A stretch of DNA of 64,000 nt from Flagellimonas profundi. GTDB lineage: Bacteria; Bacteroidota; Bacteroidia; Flavobacteriales; Flavobacteriaceae. A program made the translations under genes and the position numbers. This document shows, in pieces, positions 53,219 through 61,890 of the stretch. Where the stretch lies: positions 1-64,000 of the forward strand of contig NZ_JAFLNM010000001.1 of the NCBI RefSeq assembly GCF_017313275.1, given 5' to 3'. Numbering within the stretch: the stretch's first letter is position 1; each line of letters opens with the position of its first letter. Under the pieces are notes generated by a model. That model ran no database searches and had not been told where the DNA came from. It was given only the letters and a program-made list of their open reading frames with translations.

Positions 53219-54610
53219 TTATAGGTGGATTACTTCATCATAAGCATCGGCAACGGCTTCCATAACCGCTTCGCTCATGGTTGGGTGAGGGTGTACCGCT
53301 TTTAGTACTTCGTGACCTGTGGTCTCCAACTTTCTGGCAACAACAGCTTCGGCGATCATATCGGTCACACCAACACCGATCATATGGCAGCCTAACCACT
53401 CACCGTACTTGGCATCAAAAATTACTTTTACAAAACCATCGGGAGTTCCAGCAGCTTTTGCCTTACCACTCGCGGAGAAAGGAAACTTACCAATTTTAAG
53501 GTCGTACCCTTGTTCTTTAGCTTGCTTTTCGGTCAAACCAACAGAGGCTACCTCGGGGATACAGTACGTACATCCTGGAATGTTGCCGTAGTCTAGTGCC
53601 TCAACATGCATGCCTGCCAATTTTTCGACACAAAGTATTCCCTCGGCAGAAGCTACGTGCGCCAATGCCTGTCCGGGGGTTACGTCACCAATGGCAAAGT
53701 ACCCTGGAATGTTGGTCTGATAGTAATCGTTCACCAATATTTTGTCCCTGTCCGTTGCGATTCCAACATCTTCCAAACCAATATTTTCAATGTTGGTTTT
53801 GATGCCCACGGCGGATAGTACGATATCGGCTTCCAATACCTCTTCGCCTTTTTTGGTCTTTACCGTAGCTTTTACCCCATCACCCGAAGTGTCAACTTTG
53901 GTGACCTCGGCAGAAGTCTTGATTTTTACGCCAGACTTTTTAAAGCTACGCTCCAATTGTTTTGAAATATCCTCGTCCTCCACAGGAACTATATTGGGCA
54001 TGTACTCAACAACTGTTACCTCGGTTCCCATGGAATGGTAGAAATAAGCAAACTCCATTCCAATGGCGCCACTACCTACCACGATCATTTTCTTGGGTTG
54101 TTTTTTCAAGGACATGGCCTCGCGGTACCCAATCACCTTTTCTCCATCTTGAGGAAGGCTGGGCAGCTCTCGGCTACGCGCTCCAGTTGCGATGATGATA
54201 TTATCGGCCGAATACTCGGTGGTTTCTCCGTTTTCCGCTTTTACTTCAACTTTTTTGCCTGGTTTTACCTTTCCATATCCATTGATGACCTCGATTTTGT
54301 TCTTCTTCATCAAGAATTGAACACCTTTGCTCATCCCCTCTGCAACACCACGGCTTCTTTTAACAACAGCATCAAAATCATGGTCCACGTCTTTGGCACT
54401 CAAACCGTAATCCTCAGCATGCTTCAAATATTCGAAAACTTGAGCAGATTTAAGAAGGGCCTTTGTTGGGATACATCCCCAGTTAAGACATACACCTCCC
54501 AAACTTTCTTTTTCTATAATGGCTGTTTTGAAACCTAATTGTGATGCCCTTATGGCAGTAACATATCCACCTGGACCACTTCCCAAAACAATTATATCGA
54601 ACTTGCTCAT
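53219..54610 (-). CDS. lpdA: Dihydrolipoyl dehydrogenase (E3)
   Basis: A 463-residue flavoprotein shared by pyruvate and 2-oxoglutarate dehydrogenases. The FAD motif IIVLGSGPGGYVTAIRASQL, redox disulfide GGVCLNWGCIPTK, NAD motif IVVGSGAIGMEFAYFY, and C-terminal His-Glu in AVHPHPTMSEAVMEA are complete. It oxidises dihydrolipoyl groups with NAD+. The gene has a promoter with both elements (TACTTTTG at 54670-54663, TTG at 54694-54692). DUF3817 follows in the same transcript. Confidence 0.95.
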   Translation of the reverse strand: MSKFDIIVLGSGPGGYVTAIRASQLGFKTAIIEKESLGGVCLNWGCIPTKALLKSAQVFEYLKHAEDYGLSAKDVDHDFDAVVKRSRGVAEGMSKGVQFLMKKNKIEVINGYGKVKPGKKVEVKAENGETTEYSADNIIIATGARSRELPSLPQDGEKVIGYREAMSLKKQPKKMIVVGSGAIGMEFAYFYHSMGTEVTVVEYMPNIVPVEDEDISKQLERSFKKSGVKIKTSAEVTKVDTSGDGVKATVKTKKGEEVLEADIVLSAVGIKTNIENIGLEDVGIATDRDKILVNDYYQTNIPGYFAIGDVTPGQALAHVASAEGILCVEKLAGMHVEALDYGNIPGCTYCIPEVASVGLTEKQAKEQGYDLKIGKFPFSASGKAKAAGTPDGFVKVIFDAKYGEWLGCHMIGVGVTDMIAEAVVARKLETTGHEVLKAVHPHPTMSEAVMEAVADAYDEVIHL

Positions 54611-54662
54611 TAGATTTTGATTTTAGTTGTTAAATTGAAAATCCGCCATTGATTGGCAGGTG

Positions 54663-54670
54663 CAAAAGTA
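54663..54670 (-). promoter_or_regulatory. lpdA promoter, -7 element
   Basis: Minus-strand TACTTTTG, exact match, with -33 TTG (CAA at 54692-54694 on the plus strand, 21-bp spacer). Leader about 48 nt. Confidence 0.6.
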
Positions 54671-54773
54671 CGTAAATCAATCTCCATTTCCCAAGTTGAA
54701 AAAATTCAAATGTGGATTAGTTTGTGAAATAGGTAAAAACGGGTACTAGCAATAAAAAAATATGGGGTAAGGG

Positions 54774-55178
54774 TTATGTTTCAGGGTCAAAATCAATGCT
54801 CACAGAATTAATGCAATAACGTTGTCCCGTAGTCTCTTTGGGGCCATCGTTAAAAACATGCCCTAAATGACTACCACAATTTGCACAGACTGTCTCGGTA
54901 CGAATCATACCATGGCTGGTATCGCGTATATATTCAATGGCTCCCTCAACTGCTTGATCGAACGAAGGCCAACCACAACCACTTTCAAATTTGTGCTCAC
55001 TTTCGAACAATTTTGCATTACAAGCCTTGCAATGGTAGTCCCCATCTTCAAAATGAAGGTCGAATTTGCCTGTGTAGGGTCGTTCGGTCCCTTTTTGTCG
55101 TAAAACATAGTATTCTTCAGTGGAAAGTTCTTTTTTCCACTCTTCTTCGGATTTGTTTACGCTGTATTTTTTGTCCAT
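54774..55178 (-). CDS. msrB: Peptide-methionine (R)-S-oxide reductase, cytosolic type
   Basis: A 134-residue MsrB that reduces methionine-R-sulfoxide. Zinc Cys pairs are at 50/53 (CKAC) and 98/101 (CANC), and the catalytic Cys122 lies in GQRYCINSVSIDF. Cys68 in SGCGWPSF is the typical resolving Cys, so it should use a Cys-Cys relay with thioredoxin. There is no signal peptide. It is 17 nt after the second msrB gene in the same direction, forming a two-gene repair operon. Confidence 0.93.
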   Translation of the reverse strand: MDKKYSVNKSEEEWKKELSTEEYYVLRQKGTERPYTGKFDLHFEDGDYHCKACNAKLFESEHKFESGCGWPSFDQAVEGAIEYIRDTSHGMIRTETVCANCGSHLGHVFNDGPKETTGQRYCINSVSIDFDPET

Positions 55179-55195
55179 GTAAGTTTTATGGTAAT

Positions 55196-55684
55196 TTATT
55201 TGTTGCCAGGGATAAAATCAAGGGCGGCGCCATTAATACAATGTCTTTTCCCCGTGGTATTGCTCGGTCCATCATTAAAAACATGTCCTAAATGACCTCC
55301 GCAAACGGCACAATGTTCCTCGGTTCGTGCCACGCCTATTTTGTAGTCTGTGTCAAAAGCAACATTTCCTTCGATTTCCCTGTCAAAACTGGGCCATCCT
55401 GTTCCGGATTTAAATTTGTGCTCACTTTTAAAAAGAGGGGTTCCACAACCTGCGCACACGTAGGTTCCTTTTTCCTTATTATCCAACAAATCGCTGGAAA
55501 ATGCATTTTCAGTTGCGGCTTTTCGAAGTACATAATACTCCATATCGGTCAGTTCCGCTTTCCACTCGGCATCTGTTTTGTTTACTTTAAAAGTTTCCTT
55601 TGCAGTTTCTTTTTTCTCTTCTTGCGAAGTTCCCTTGCATCCGGCAAATATTACCAAGGCAAGCAATAACAATCTTTTTCCCAT
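55196..55684 (-). CDS. msrB: Peptide-methionine (R)-S-oxide reductase, lipoprotein type
   Basis: A 162-residue MsrB with a lipoprotein signal (LLLLALVIFAGC, Cys16) and a Lys/Glu-rich tether (about 20-35). The zinc Cys pairs are at 77/80 and 125/128, and the catalytic Cys149 lies in GKRHCINGAALDF. The usual resolving Cys is Thr95 (SGTGWPSF), unlike its neighbour, so it must use another recycling route. It probably repairs envelope proteins. First gene of a two-msrB operon. Confidence 0.91.
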   Translation of the reverse strand: MGKRLLLLALVIFAGCKGTSQEEKKETAKETFKVNKTDAEWKAELTDMEYYVLRKAATENAFSSDLLDNKEKGTYVCAGCGTPLFKSEHKFKSGTGWPSFDREIEGNVAFDTDYKIGVARTEEHCAVCGGHLGHVFNDGPSNTTGKRHCINGAALDFIPGNK

Positions 55685-55749
55685 TCTTTTGTCTTTTATC
55701 TGTTTGGACGTATTTCTATTGAAATCCTTTCACTATAATGTAATAAAAA

Positions 55750-55776
55750 AAGTCCCATTGATGACCAATGGGACTT
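55750..55776 (-). terminator. Terminator of collagen-like lipoprotein gene
   Basis: AAGTCCCATTG and CAATGGGACTT form an 11-bp stem with a 5-nt loop. On the minus strand it continues into TTTTTATT, so it terminates the gene ending at 55799. Confidence 0.82.
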
Positions 55777-55798
55777 AAAATACGCTATTTCAATAGAT

Positions 55799-56377
55799 TT
55801 AGTTGATATCCAAAGTTGTAATGTGCTCTTCATCAATATTAAGATGGGACATTACACTTTCAATGTTTGAAGCATCAAAGTCGGGAGATTCGGCATATTC
55901 ACTTGGCACAAATACAATCCTGAACAGCTGATTATCGGTGAAATCGGTGCTCAATGTAGAAAGGTCGAAGTTACCGTCAATAAACAGTTCCACATCCACA
56001 AAGGTGTGGGCAAAAACATATTGGATGGTACCTTCGTTCAAAAAATAATTTTGGGGTATTTGTGTCCAAGCATCTGCAGTGGTCCCATCATTGAGGTCAA
56101 TTATACCGTCGTGCCTGTATACCAAAACAGCGTCCGATTCAAATACTTCGAAGTCGGTGACATCGGAAAATGTAATCAGGGTACTAAAAAGATTGGCCTC
56201 GGCATCGTAGCCAAAGTTTACGCCTTCGACTTCAACAACCTGGCCTTGAATGCCATCTGCACCATCCAGTCCGTCCAGTCCATCGAGTCCATCAAACCCC
56301 GGAGGTCCTTGGGGCCCTTCGCATGCCGCGAATACAAAAACGATAACTGCTCCTAAAATTGTACTAAATTTATTCAT
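55799..56377 (-). CDS. Lipoprotein with collagen-like Gly-X-Y segment
   Basis: A 192-residue predicted lipoprotein (start ATG 56377; a longer start at 56404 would put nine residues before the signal). Lipobox FAAC at Cys19 is followed at once by nine Gly-X-Y triplets (residues 21-47: GPQ GPP GFD, then GLD three times, GAD GIQ GQV). The rest is beta-rich. Collagen-like repeats in Bacteroidota lipoproteins are seen occasionally; they could form a triple helix or a spacer. Function unknown. Confidence 0.83.
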   Translation of the reverse strand: MNKFSTILGAVIVFVFAACEGPQGPPGFDGLDGLDGLDGADGIQGQVVEVEGVNFGYDAEANLFSTLITFSDVTDFEVFESDAVLVYRHDGIIDLNDGTTADAWTQIPQNYFLNEGTIQYVFAHTFVDVELFIDGNFDLSTLSTDFTDNQLFRIVFVPSEYAESPDFDASNIESVMSHLNIDEEHITTLDIN

Positions 56378-56520
56378 GATTTTTGGATTTTGATTTGTGT
56401 TCATTTCATCTGTTGATGCAATAAAATCAAAAAGCGTTCCATTTTTTAAAAAAATGTTGTTTAAAACACCAAACCTGTTGTTATAATCGTATTCTTGCTC
56501 AAAGATGCTTATTATTGTAT

Positions 56521-58434
56521 ATGACTAAACCAACAAATATGTCCAAGGTAGTTCCACACAGTTTTTTTACGGAGTTCGATATCAATCTTTTTAAAGGGGG
56601 TAAGCACTTTCGCCTTTACAACAAATTGGGGTCGCACCTTACCGAGGTAGACGGTGTTAAGGGAACCTACTTTGCCGTTTGGGCCCCAAGTGCAAAGTCG
56701 GTCAGTGTTATTGGTGATTTTAATTATTGGACCGCCGGTGAACATGAATTGAACGTTCGTTGGGACAGCAGCGGAATTTGGGAAGGATTTATTCCCGGAG
56801 TGGACAAAGGAACCAAATACAAGTATAAGATACACTCCAACAACAACGATGTCTGGACCGAAAAAGCAGACCCATTTGCTCGTTTTTGTGAGCAGCCCCC
56901 ACAAACCGCCTCTTTGGTTTGGGAGGATGATCATAAATGGAAAGACGATACTTGGATGGATACCCGAGAGGAGAAAAATGGTCTGGATAGGCCTTATTCG
57001 GTGTACGAGGTCCATTTAGGTTCTTGGAAGAAAAAAAATGGCTGGGAGTCCTTAAGTTACCTCGAGCTGGCGGAACAGTTGGCGGACTATGTCGAGGAGA
57101 TGGGCTTTACACATGTAGAGTTTATGCCGGTTATGGAATATCCTTACGATCCCTCTTGGGGATATCAAATTACGGGATATTTTGCTCCTACCTCACGCTT
57201 TGGAAAACCGGAAGACTTTAAAGTTCTGGTGGATGCCTTGCACCAGCGTGGTATCGGGGTCATTTTGGATTGGGTGCCTTCCCACTTTCCCGAAGATGCC
57301 CATGGACTTGGGTTTTTTGATGGATCGAATTTATATGAACATCCCGATAGAAGAAGAGGTTACCATCCTGATTGGAAAAGTCTCATTTTTAACTACGGAA
57401 GAAATGAAGTACGGGCATTTTTGATCAGCAATGCTATTTTTTGGCTAGATCAATACCATGTGGATGGCTTACGGGTAGATGCCGTTGCATCTATGCTTTA
57501 TCTGGATTATTCACGGGAAGATGGCGAATGGGAGCCGAACATGTATGGCAACAACGAAAATTTGGAGGCCATGTCCTTTTTACGGGAAATGAACCAAGAA
57601 GTTTATGCCAGTTTTAAAGGAATACAGACCATAGCCGAGGAATCCACTGCATTTACAGGCGTTACCAAACCTGTGCATTATGGAGGACTGGGTTTTGGTA
57701 TGAAATGGATGATGGGATGGATGCACGATACCTTGGAGTTCTTTAAAAAAGACCCCATACACCGTTCGTACGATTTGAATACGATCAGTTTTAGTCTCAC
57801 CTATGCCTTTACCGAAAACTTTATGCTGCCTTTTTCGCATGATGAGGTAGTATATGGTAAACAATCTTTGCTTTACCGAATGCCGGGTGATGAATGGCAA
57901 CGATTTGCCAATCTACGGTTGCTATTCGGCTATATGTTCACGCATCCCGGAGGTAACCTTTTATTTATGGGAGGAGAGTTTGGCCAGTCTTCCGAATGGA
58001 ATTTTCAGGAAAGTTTGGATTGGCATCTAACACAATATGATTTTCATTCTGGAATACAGGAGGCAATCAAGGACCTGAACAAGATGTACAAGACCAATCC
58101 TGCACTATATGAAAAACAGTTTAACCCTGATGGGTTCCAGTGGATTGAATACAACGACCAAGAAAATACGGTGATATCGTATATCAGAAAAGGCAACGAC
58201 CCCAAGGATGATTTGATCATTGTTTGCAATTTCACTCCTGTACCACGCGAAAACTATAGGCTGGGAGTTCCAAAAACGAGTACCTTAAAATTGGTATTTA
58301 ATAGCGACGATAAAAAATACTCAGGTAGCGGGATGGGCAAAAAAACGATGAAACCATCCAAAACATCATGGAATGGGTATAAGCAGTCAGTTTTAATGAA
58401 CCTTCCGCCTTTGGGTGTTGTCGTGTATAAATAA
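56521..58434 (+). CDS. glgB: 1,4-alpha-glucan branching enzyme
   Basis: A protein of about 637 residues of GH13 subfamily 9. A CBM48-like N-terminal domain (FAVWAPSAKSVSVIGDFNYW) precedes the catalytic barrel. Catalytic residues appear in VDGLRVDAVASMLYLDYSRE (nucleophile Asp), QTIAEESTAF (acid Glu) and FSHDEVVYGKQSL (transition-state Asp). It lacks the extra N1 domain of E. coli GlgB. The start is ATG 56521. It introduces alpha-1,6 branches into glycogen. A near -7 element (TATTCTTG, 56490-56497) lies upstream. The GH31 gene follows after 96 nt. Confidence 0.94.
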   Translation: MTKPTNMSKVVPHSFFTEFDINLFKGGKHFRLYNKLGSHLTEVDGVKGTYFAVWAPSAKSVSVIGDFNYWTAGEHELNVRWDSSGIWEGFIPGVDKGTKYKYKIHSNNNDVWTEKADPFARFCEQPPQTASLVWEDDHKWKDDTWMDTREEKNGLDRPYSVYEVHLGSWKKKNGWESLSYLELAEQLADYVEEMGFTHVEFMPVMEYPYDPSWGYQITGYFAPTSRFGKPEDFKVLVDALHQRGIGVILDWVPSHFPEDAHGLGFFDGSNLYEHPDRRRGYHPDWKSLIFNYGRNEVRAFLISNAIFWLDQYHVDGLRVDAVASMLYLDYSREDGEWEPNMYGNNENLEAMSFLREMNQEVYASFKGIQTIAEESTAFTGVTKPVHYGGLGFGMKWMMGWMHDTLEFFKKDPIHRSYDLNTISFSLTYAFTENFMLPFSHDEVVYGKQSLLYRMPGDEWQRFANLRLLFGYMFTHPGGNLLFMGGEFGQSSEWNFQESLDWHLTQYDFHSGIQEAIKDLNKMYKTNPALYEKQFNPDGFQWIEYNDQENTVISYIRKGNDPKDDLIIVCNFTPVPRENYRLGVPKTSTLKLVFNSDDKKYSGSGMGKKTMKPSKTSWNGYKQSVLMNLPPLGVVVYK

Positions 58435-58530
58435 ACGCACAGCTAAAACGTTGTAGTTGATTGCTTTTAAAAACATATTTTTATTTATTCGGGCTTTTGT
58501 GTTTCTTTTGTGAGCCTCAATCAATTATAG

Positions 58531-60930
58531 ATGATAACCAATACTGAAATTGCAAAAACGGGGAATCAGTTCCCAAACCATATAGTCGATTTTAAGCAAG
58601 AAAACGACAAATTATATTTTACCAGCCAGAACGGTGTTATTTTACAAGTAACCATTTTAAGGGATAGTGTTGTCCGTTTCAGGTATGCCACCGAATATGT
58701 TTTTGAACCGGATTTCTCTTATGCCGTAAGCGAAGATGTTAATCTCGGGTACAATGAGCTTACTGTGGAAGATGAGATACCGGAATATGTGATTACGACA
58801 TCGAAAATCAAGATTTATATCAATAAGACCAACCTGAAGGTGCAGATTGTTGATATGGACGATGTGATTCTGGCAGAGGATGAACTGGGATTTCATTGGG
58901 AGGAGAATTTTGATTACGGGGGCAATGTGGTTAAAATGAGCAAGATTTCCCATTCAGGAGAGAGTTATTACGGAATGGGGGATAAGGCCTCGCATACAAA
59001 CCTGAAAGGGAAAAGGGTCAACAATTGGGTGACCGACTCCTATGCATACGGGAAAGACCAAGAGCCGCTGTATAAATCCATTCCATTTTATATTGGACTG
59101 AAAGAAAGCATAGCTTACGGAATATTTTTCGATAATTCGTTCAGCACTTATTTCGATTTTGCTGCGGAAAAAAGAAATGTCACAAGCTTTTGGGCAGATG
59201 GGGGCGAAATGAACTATTATTTCTTTTACGGCCCCGAAATGAAGGAAGTAGTGGAGTCTTATACCGATTTGACCGGTGTTCCGGAACTTCCGCCCCTTTG
59301 GGCTCTGGGCTTTCATCAATCCAAATGGAGCTACTACCCCGAGAAAAAAGTAAAGGATATAGCCAATACCTTTAGAAAATTGAACATTCCTTGTGATGCC
59401 ATTTATTTGGATATTGATTACATGGAAGGGTTTAGATGCTTTACATGGGATAACAAAAAGTTCCCCAATCCTAAAAAAATGATCAAGGAACTCGAGGAAG
59501 ATGGCTTTAAGACCATTACCATGATCGATCCCGGTATTAAGATAGATCGTGATTATTGGGTGTATCAACAGGCCATGGACAATGGATTCTTTTGCCGAAG
59601 GGCCGATGGACCCCATTTTAAAGGAAAAGTATGGCCCGGTGAATGTAAGTTCCCGGATTTTACCAATCCTGAAGTTAGGGAGTGGTGGGCCGAACTATAT
59701 AAAGAAATGATTGCCGATATGGGCGTAAGCGGTGTTTGGAACGATATGAACGAACCCGCCATTATGGAAGTTCCCACAAAAACGGCAAATTTAGATGTTA
59801 GGCACGATTATGACGGTCATCCTTGCAGTCATAGAAAAGCACACAATGTTTATGGGATGCAAATGGTACGGGCCACCTACGAGGGCGTTAAAAAGTTTAT
59901 GTTTCCGCGTAGACCCTTTGTCCTCACACGGGCAGCATATGCGGGAACCCAGCGCTATTGTGCCACATGGACGGGAGATAACGTGGCCACATGGGAGCAT
60001 TTGTGGATTGCCAATGTACAGATGCAACGTATGTGCATGAGTGGATATTCCTTTGTAGGTTCCGATATTGGTGGATTTGCGGAACAACCGAATGGTGAAT
60101 TGTTTGCCCGTTGGATGCAATTGGCTGTTTTTCATCCATTTTGTCGAGTGCATTCCAGCGGTGACCACGGTGACCAAGAACCCTGGTCTTTCGGAGATGA
60201 GATCACGGATATTGTTAGAGATTTTATTGAACTAAGGTACCAACTCATGCCTTACCTATATACCATGTTCTATAATTACATTAAGGAAGGCTTTCCAATG
60301 CTCCAATCATTGGTTTTTTATGACCAAGAAGATCCCCAGACACATTTCCGAACAGATGAATTCATATTTGGAAAACAAATGTTGGTGTGCCCCGTGCAAG
60401 AGCCCAATGCCCAGGGTAGAAGAATGTATTTTCCCAAAGGGAACTGGTACAACTATTGGACAGATGAACTGACCGAGGGAGGAGTAGAACGATGGGTGTC
60501 TGCCGAAATCCATCGGGTGCCATTGTTTGTTAAAGAAGGAGCCATGATTCCTAAATATCCCGTACAGCAATATATTGGAGAAAAAGAGATAGAAAAGCTG
60601 GCCATTGATGTTTACTTCAAAGAGGGCACAGAAAATTCGAAAGTCTACGAAGACCAGCAAGAGGGCTATGATTATAAAAAAGGAAGGTATAGTCTTCGCC
60701 GTTTCAAATTAACGGGAAAAGAAAACGAACTTATCATCCAACAGTTCAAGGATGGTAACTTTATTACCCCTTACGATAATTTTAAAATGACATTCCATGG
60801 GCTTCCGTTTACCATAGAAACCGTGGAACTTGACAACGAAGAAGTTGATTTAAAGGATATCAAACTAAATGGCAATAACTCCATTGAAGTAAGCAAGGAT
60901 TTCACGGAGCTCCATATTTTCGGAAAATAA
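58531..60930 (+). CDS. GH31 family alpha-glucosidase, cytoplasmic
   Basis: A 799-residue GH31 hydrolase. It has an N-terminal beta-sandwich (about 1-230), the catalytic (beta/alpha)8 barrel with nucleophile Asp in VWNDMNEPAIME and acid/base Asp in CATWTGDNVATWEHL, then proximal and distal beta-sandwich domains. There is no signal peptide, so it should act in the cytoplasm on alpha-1,4 or alpha-1,6 glucosides. It follows glgB closely (96 nt) and probably helps degrade glycogen-derived oligosaccharides. A weak -7-like element (TTCTTTTG, 58503-58510) is possible. Confidence 0.93.
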   Translation: MITNTEIAKTGNQFPNHIVDFKQENDKLYFTSQNGVILQVTILRDSVVRFRYATEYVFEPDFSYAVSEDVNLGYNELTVEDEIPEYVITTSKIKIYINKTNLKVQIVDMDDVILAEDELGFHWEENFDYGGNVVKMSKISHSGESYYGMGDKASHTNLKGKRVNNWVTDSYAYGKDQEPLYKSIPFYIGLKESIAYGIFFDNSFSTYFDFAAEKRNVTSFWADGGEMNYYFFYGPEMKEVVESYTDLTGVPELPPLWALGFHQSKWSYYPEKKVKDIANTFRKLNIPCDAIYLDIDYMEGFRCFTWDNKKFPNPKKMIKELEEDGFKTITMIDPGIKIDRDYWVYQQAMDNGFFCRRADGPHFKGKVWPGECKFPDFTNPEVREWWAELYKEMIADMGVSGVWNDMNEPAIMEVPTKTANLDVRHDYDGHPCSHRKAHNVYGMQMVRATYEGVKKFMFPRRPFVLTRAAYAGTQRYCATWTGDNVATWEHLWIANVQMQRMCMSGYSFVGSDIGGFAEQPNGELFARWMQLAVFHPFCRVHSSGDHGDQEPWSFGDEITDIVRDFIELRYQLMPYLYTMFYNYIKEGFPMLQSLVFYDQEDPQTHFRTDEFIFGKQMLVCPVQEPNAQGRRMYFPKGNWYNYWTDELTEGGVERWVSAEIHRVPLFVKEGAMIPKYPVQQYIGEKEIEKLAIDVYFKEGTENSKVYEDQQEGYDYKKGRYSLRRFKLTGKENELIIQQFKDGNFITPYDNFKMTFHGLPFTIETVELDNEEVDLKDIKLNGNNSIEVSKDFTELHIFGK

Positions 60931-60970
60931 AATTTTGTAATTTTCGTAGGACAAAAACACGATTTACCAT

Positions 60971-61780
60971 ATGAAAAAGCTTAGTCTTACTTTGTTGGTG
61001 TTTATGGCAGTAATGGCCTGCAAAACCAATCCGTTTACAGGCAAAAGTACGTTGAACTTTTATGATAACAGTCAGATGTTTCCGATGGCGTTTTCCCAAT
61101 ACGATCAGTTTTTGAAAGAAAACAAGGTGGTTACCGGGACTTCTGATGCACAAACGATCACGAGGGTAGGGCAGCGGATAGCTTCAGCTGCGGAACGTTG
61201 GTTGGATGCCAATGGCTACCCAGGATACTTAAAGGATTATCAATGGGAATATAATTTGGTTGAGGATGAGGCGGTAAATGCATGGTGTATGCCTGGGGGT
61301 AAGATTGTTTTTTACACAGGTATTTTGCCGATAGCACAAAACGAGGCCGGCATAGCTGTTGTTATGGGGCACGAGGTAGCACATGCTTTGGCGGACCATG
61401 GAGCCCAGCGCATGAGTGCAAGTACCTTGCAACAGATTGGGGCCGTAGCAGGAAATGTGGCCATTAAGGATGACAAGACAAGAAACTTGTTTAACCAAGC
61501 TTATGGTGTTGGTTCAACGGTTGGGGTAATGTTGCCCTTTAGCCGAAACCATGAAACCGAAGCCGATAGAATTGGACTTCAGATTATGGCGATTGCTGGG
61601 TATAACCCTGATGAAGCGGCTAAACTTTGGCAACGAATGAAAGCTAAGTCTGGAGGGCAGGCACCTCCTGAGTTTTTGAGCACACACCCATCCAACGATA
61701 CAAGAATCAGTAACTTGACCGCATGGGCCCCTGCTGCAAAACAAGAGGCACGAAAATTTGGGGTAACATCGTTTAAATAG
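60971..61780 (+). CDS. M48 family lipoprotein metalloprotease
   Basis: A 269-residue protein with a lipoprotein signal (LSLTLLVFMAVMAC, Cys17). The M48 catalytic motif HEVAHALADH is preceded by AGIAVVMG. The third ligand Glu lies in NHETEADRIGLQIMAIAGY, and SGGQAPPEFLSTHPSNDTRI is the family's Ser/Thr-His-Pro part. It resembles LoiP/YcaL-type quality-control proteases in the periplasm. A near -7 (TAATTTTC, 60938-60945) lies upstream. A long palindrome follows. Confidence 0.92.
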   Translation: MKKLSLTLLVFMAVMACKTNPFTGKSTLNFYDNSQMFPMAFSQYDQFLKENKVVTGTSDAQTITRVGQRIASAAERWLDANGYPGYLKDYQWEYNLVEDEAVNAWCMPGGKIVFYTGILPIAQNEAGIAVVMGHEVAHALADHGAQRMSASTLQQIGAVAGNVAIKDDKTRNLFNQAYGVGSTVGVMLPFSRNHETEADRIGLQIMAIAGYNPDEAAKLWQRMKAKSGGQAPPEFLSTHPSNDTRISNLTAWAPAAKQEARKFGVTSFK

Positions 61781-61801
61781 ATAAAAGAACAACAACGTAA
61801 G

Positions 61802-61873
61802 AATGTCACTTTGAGCCAAACGAGAAATCCTATGAATACGAAAGGGTTTTTCAATGGCCTGCAAAGTGACATT
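61802..61873. repeat. REP-like long palindrome
   Basis: AATGTCACTTTG at 61802-61813 and CAAAGTGACATT at 61862-61873 are a perfect 12-bp inverted repeat. Inside lies an imperfect second stem (GAGAAATCC against GGGTTTTTC). It resembles interspersed palindromes described loosely in Bacteroidota genomes; being followed by ATTTTTTC it can also act as a terminator. Confidence 0.65.
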
Positions 61874-61890
61874 TTTTCTTAATAAATAGC

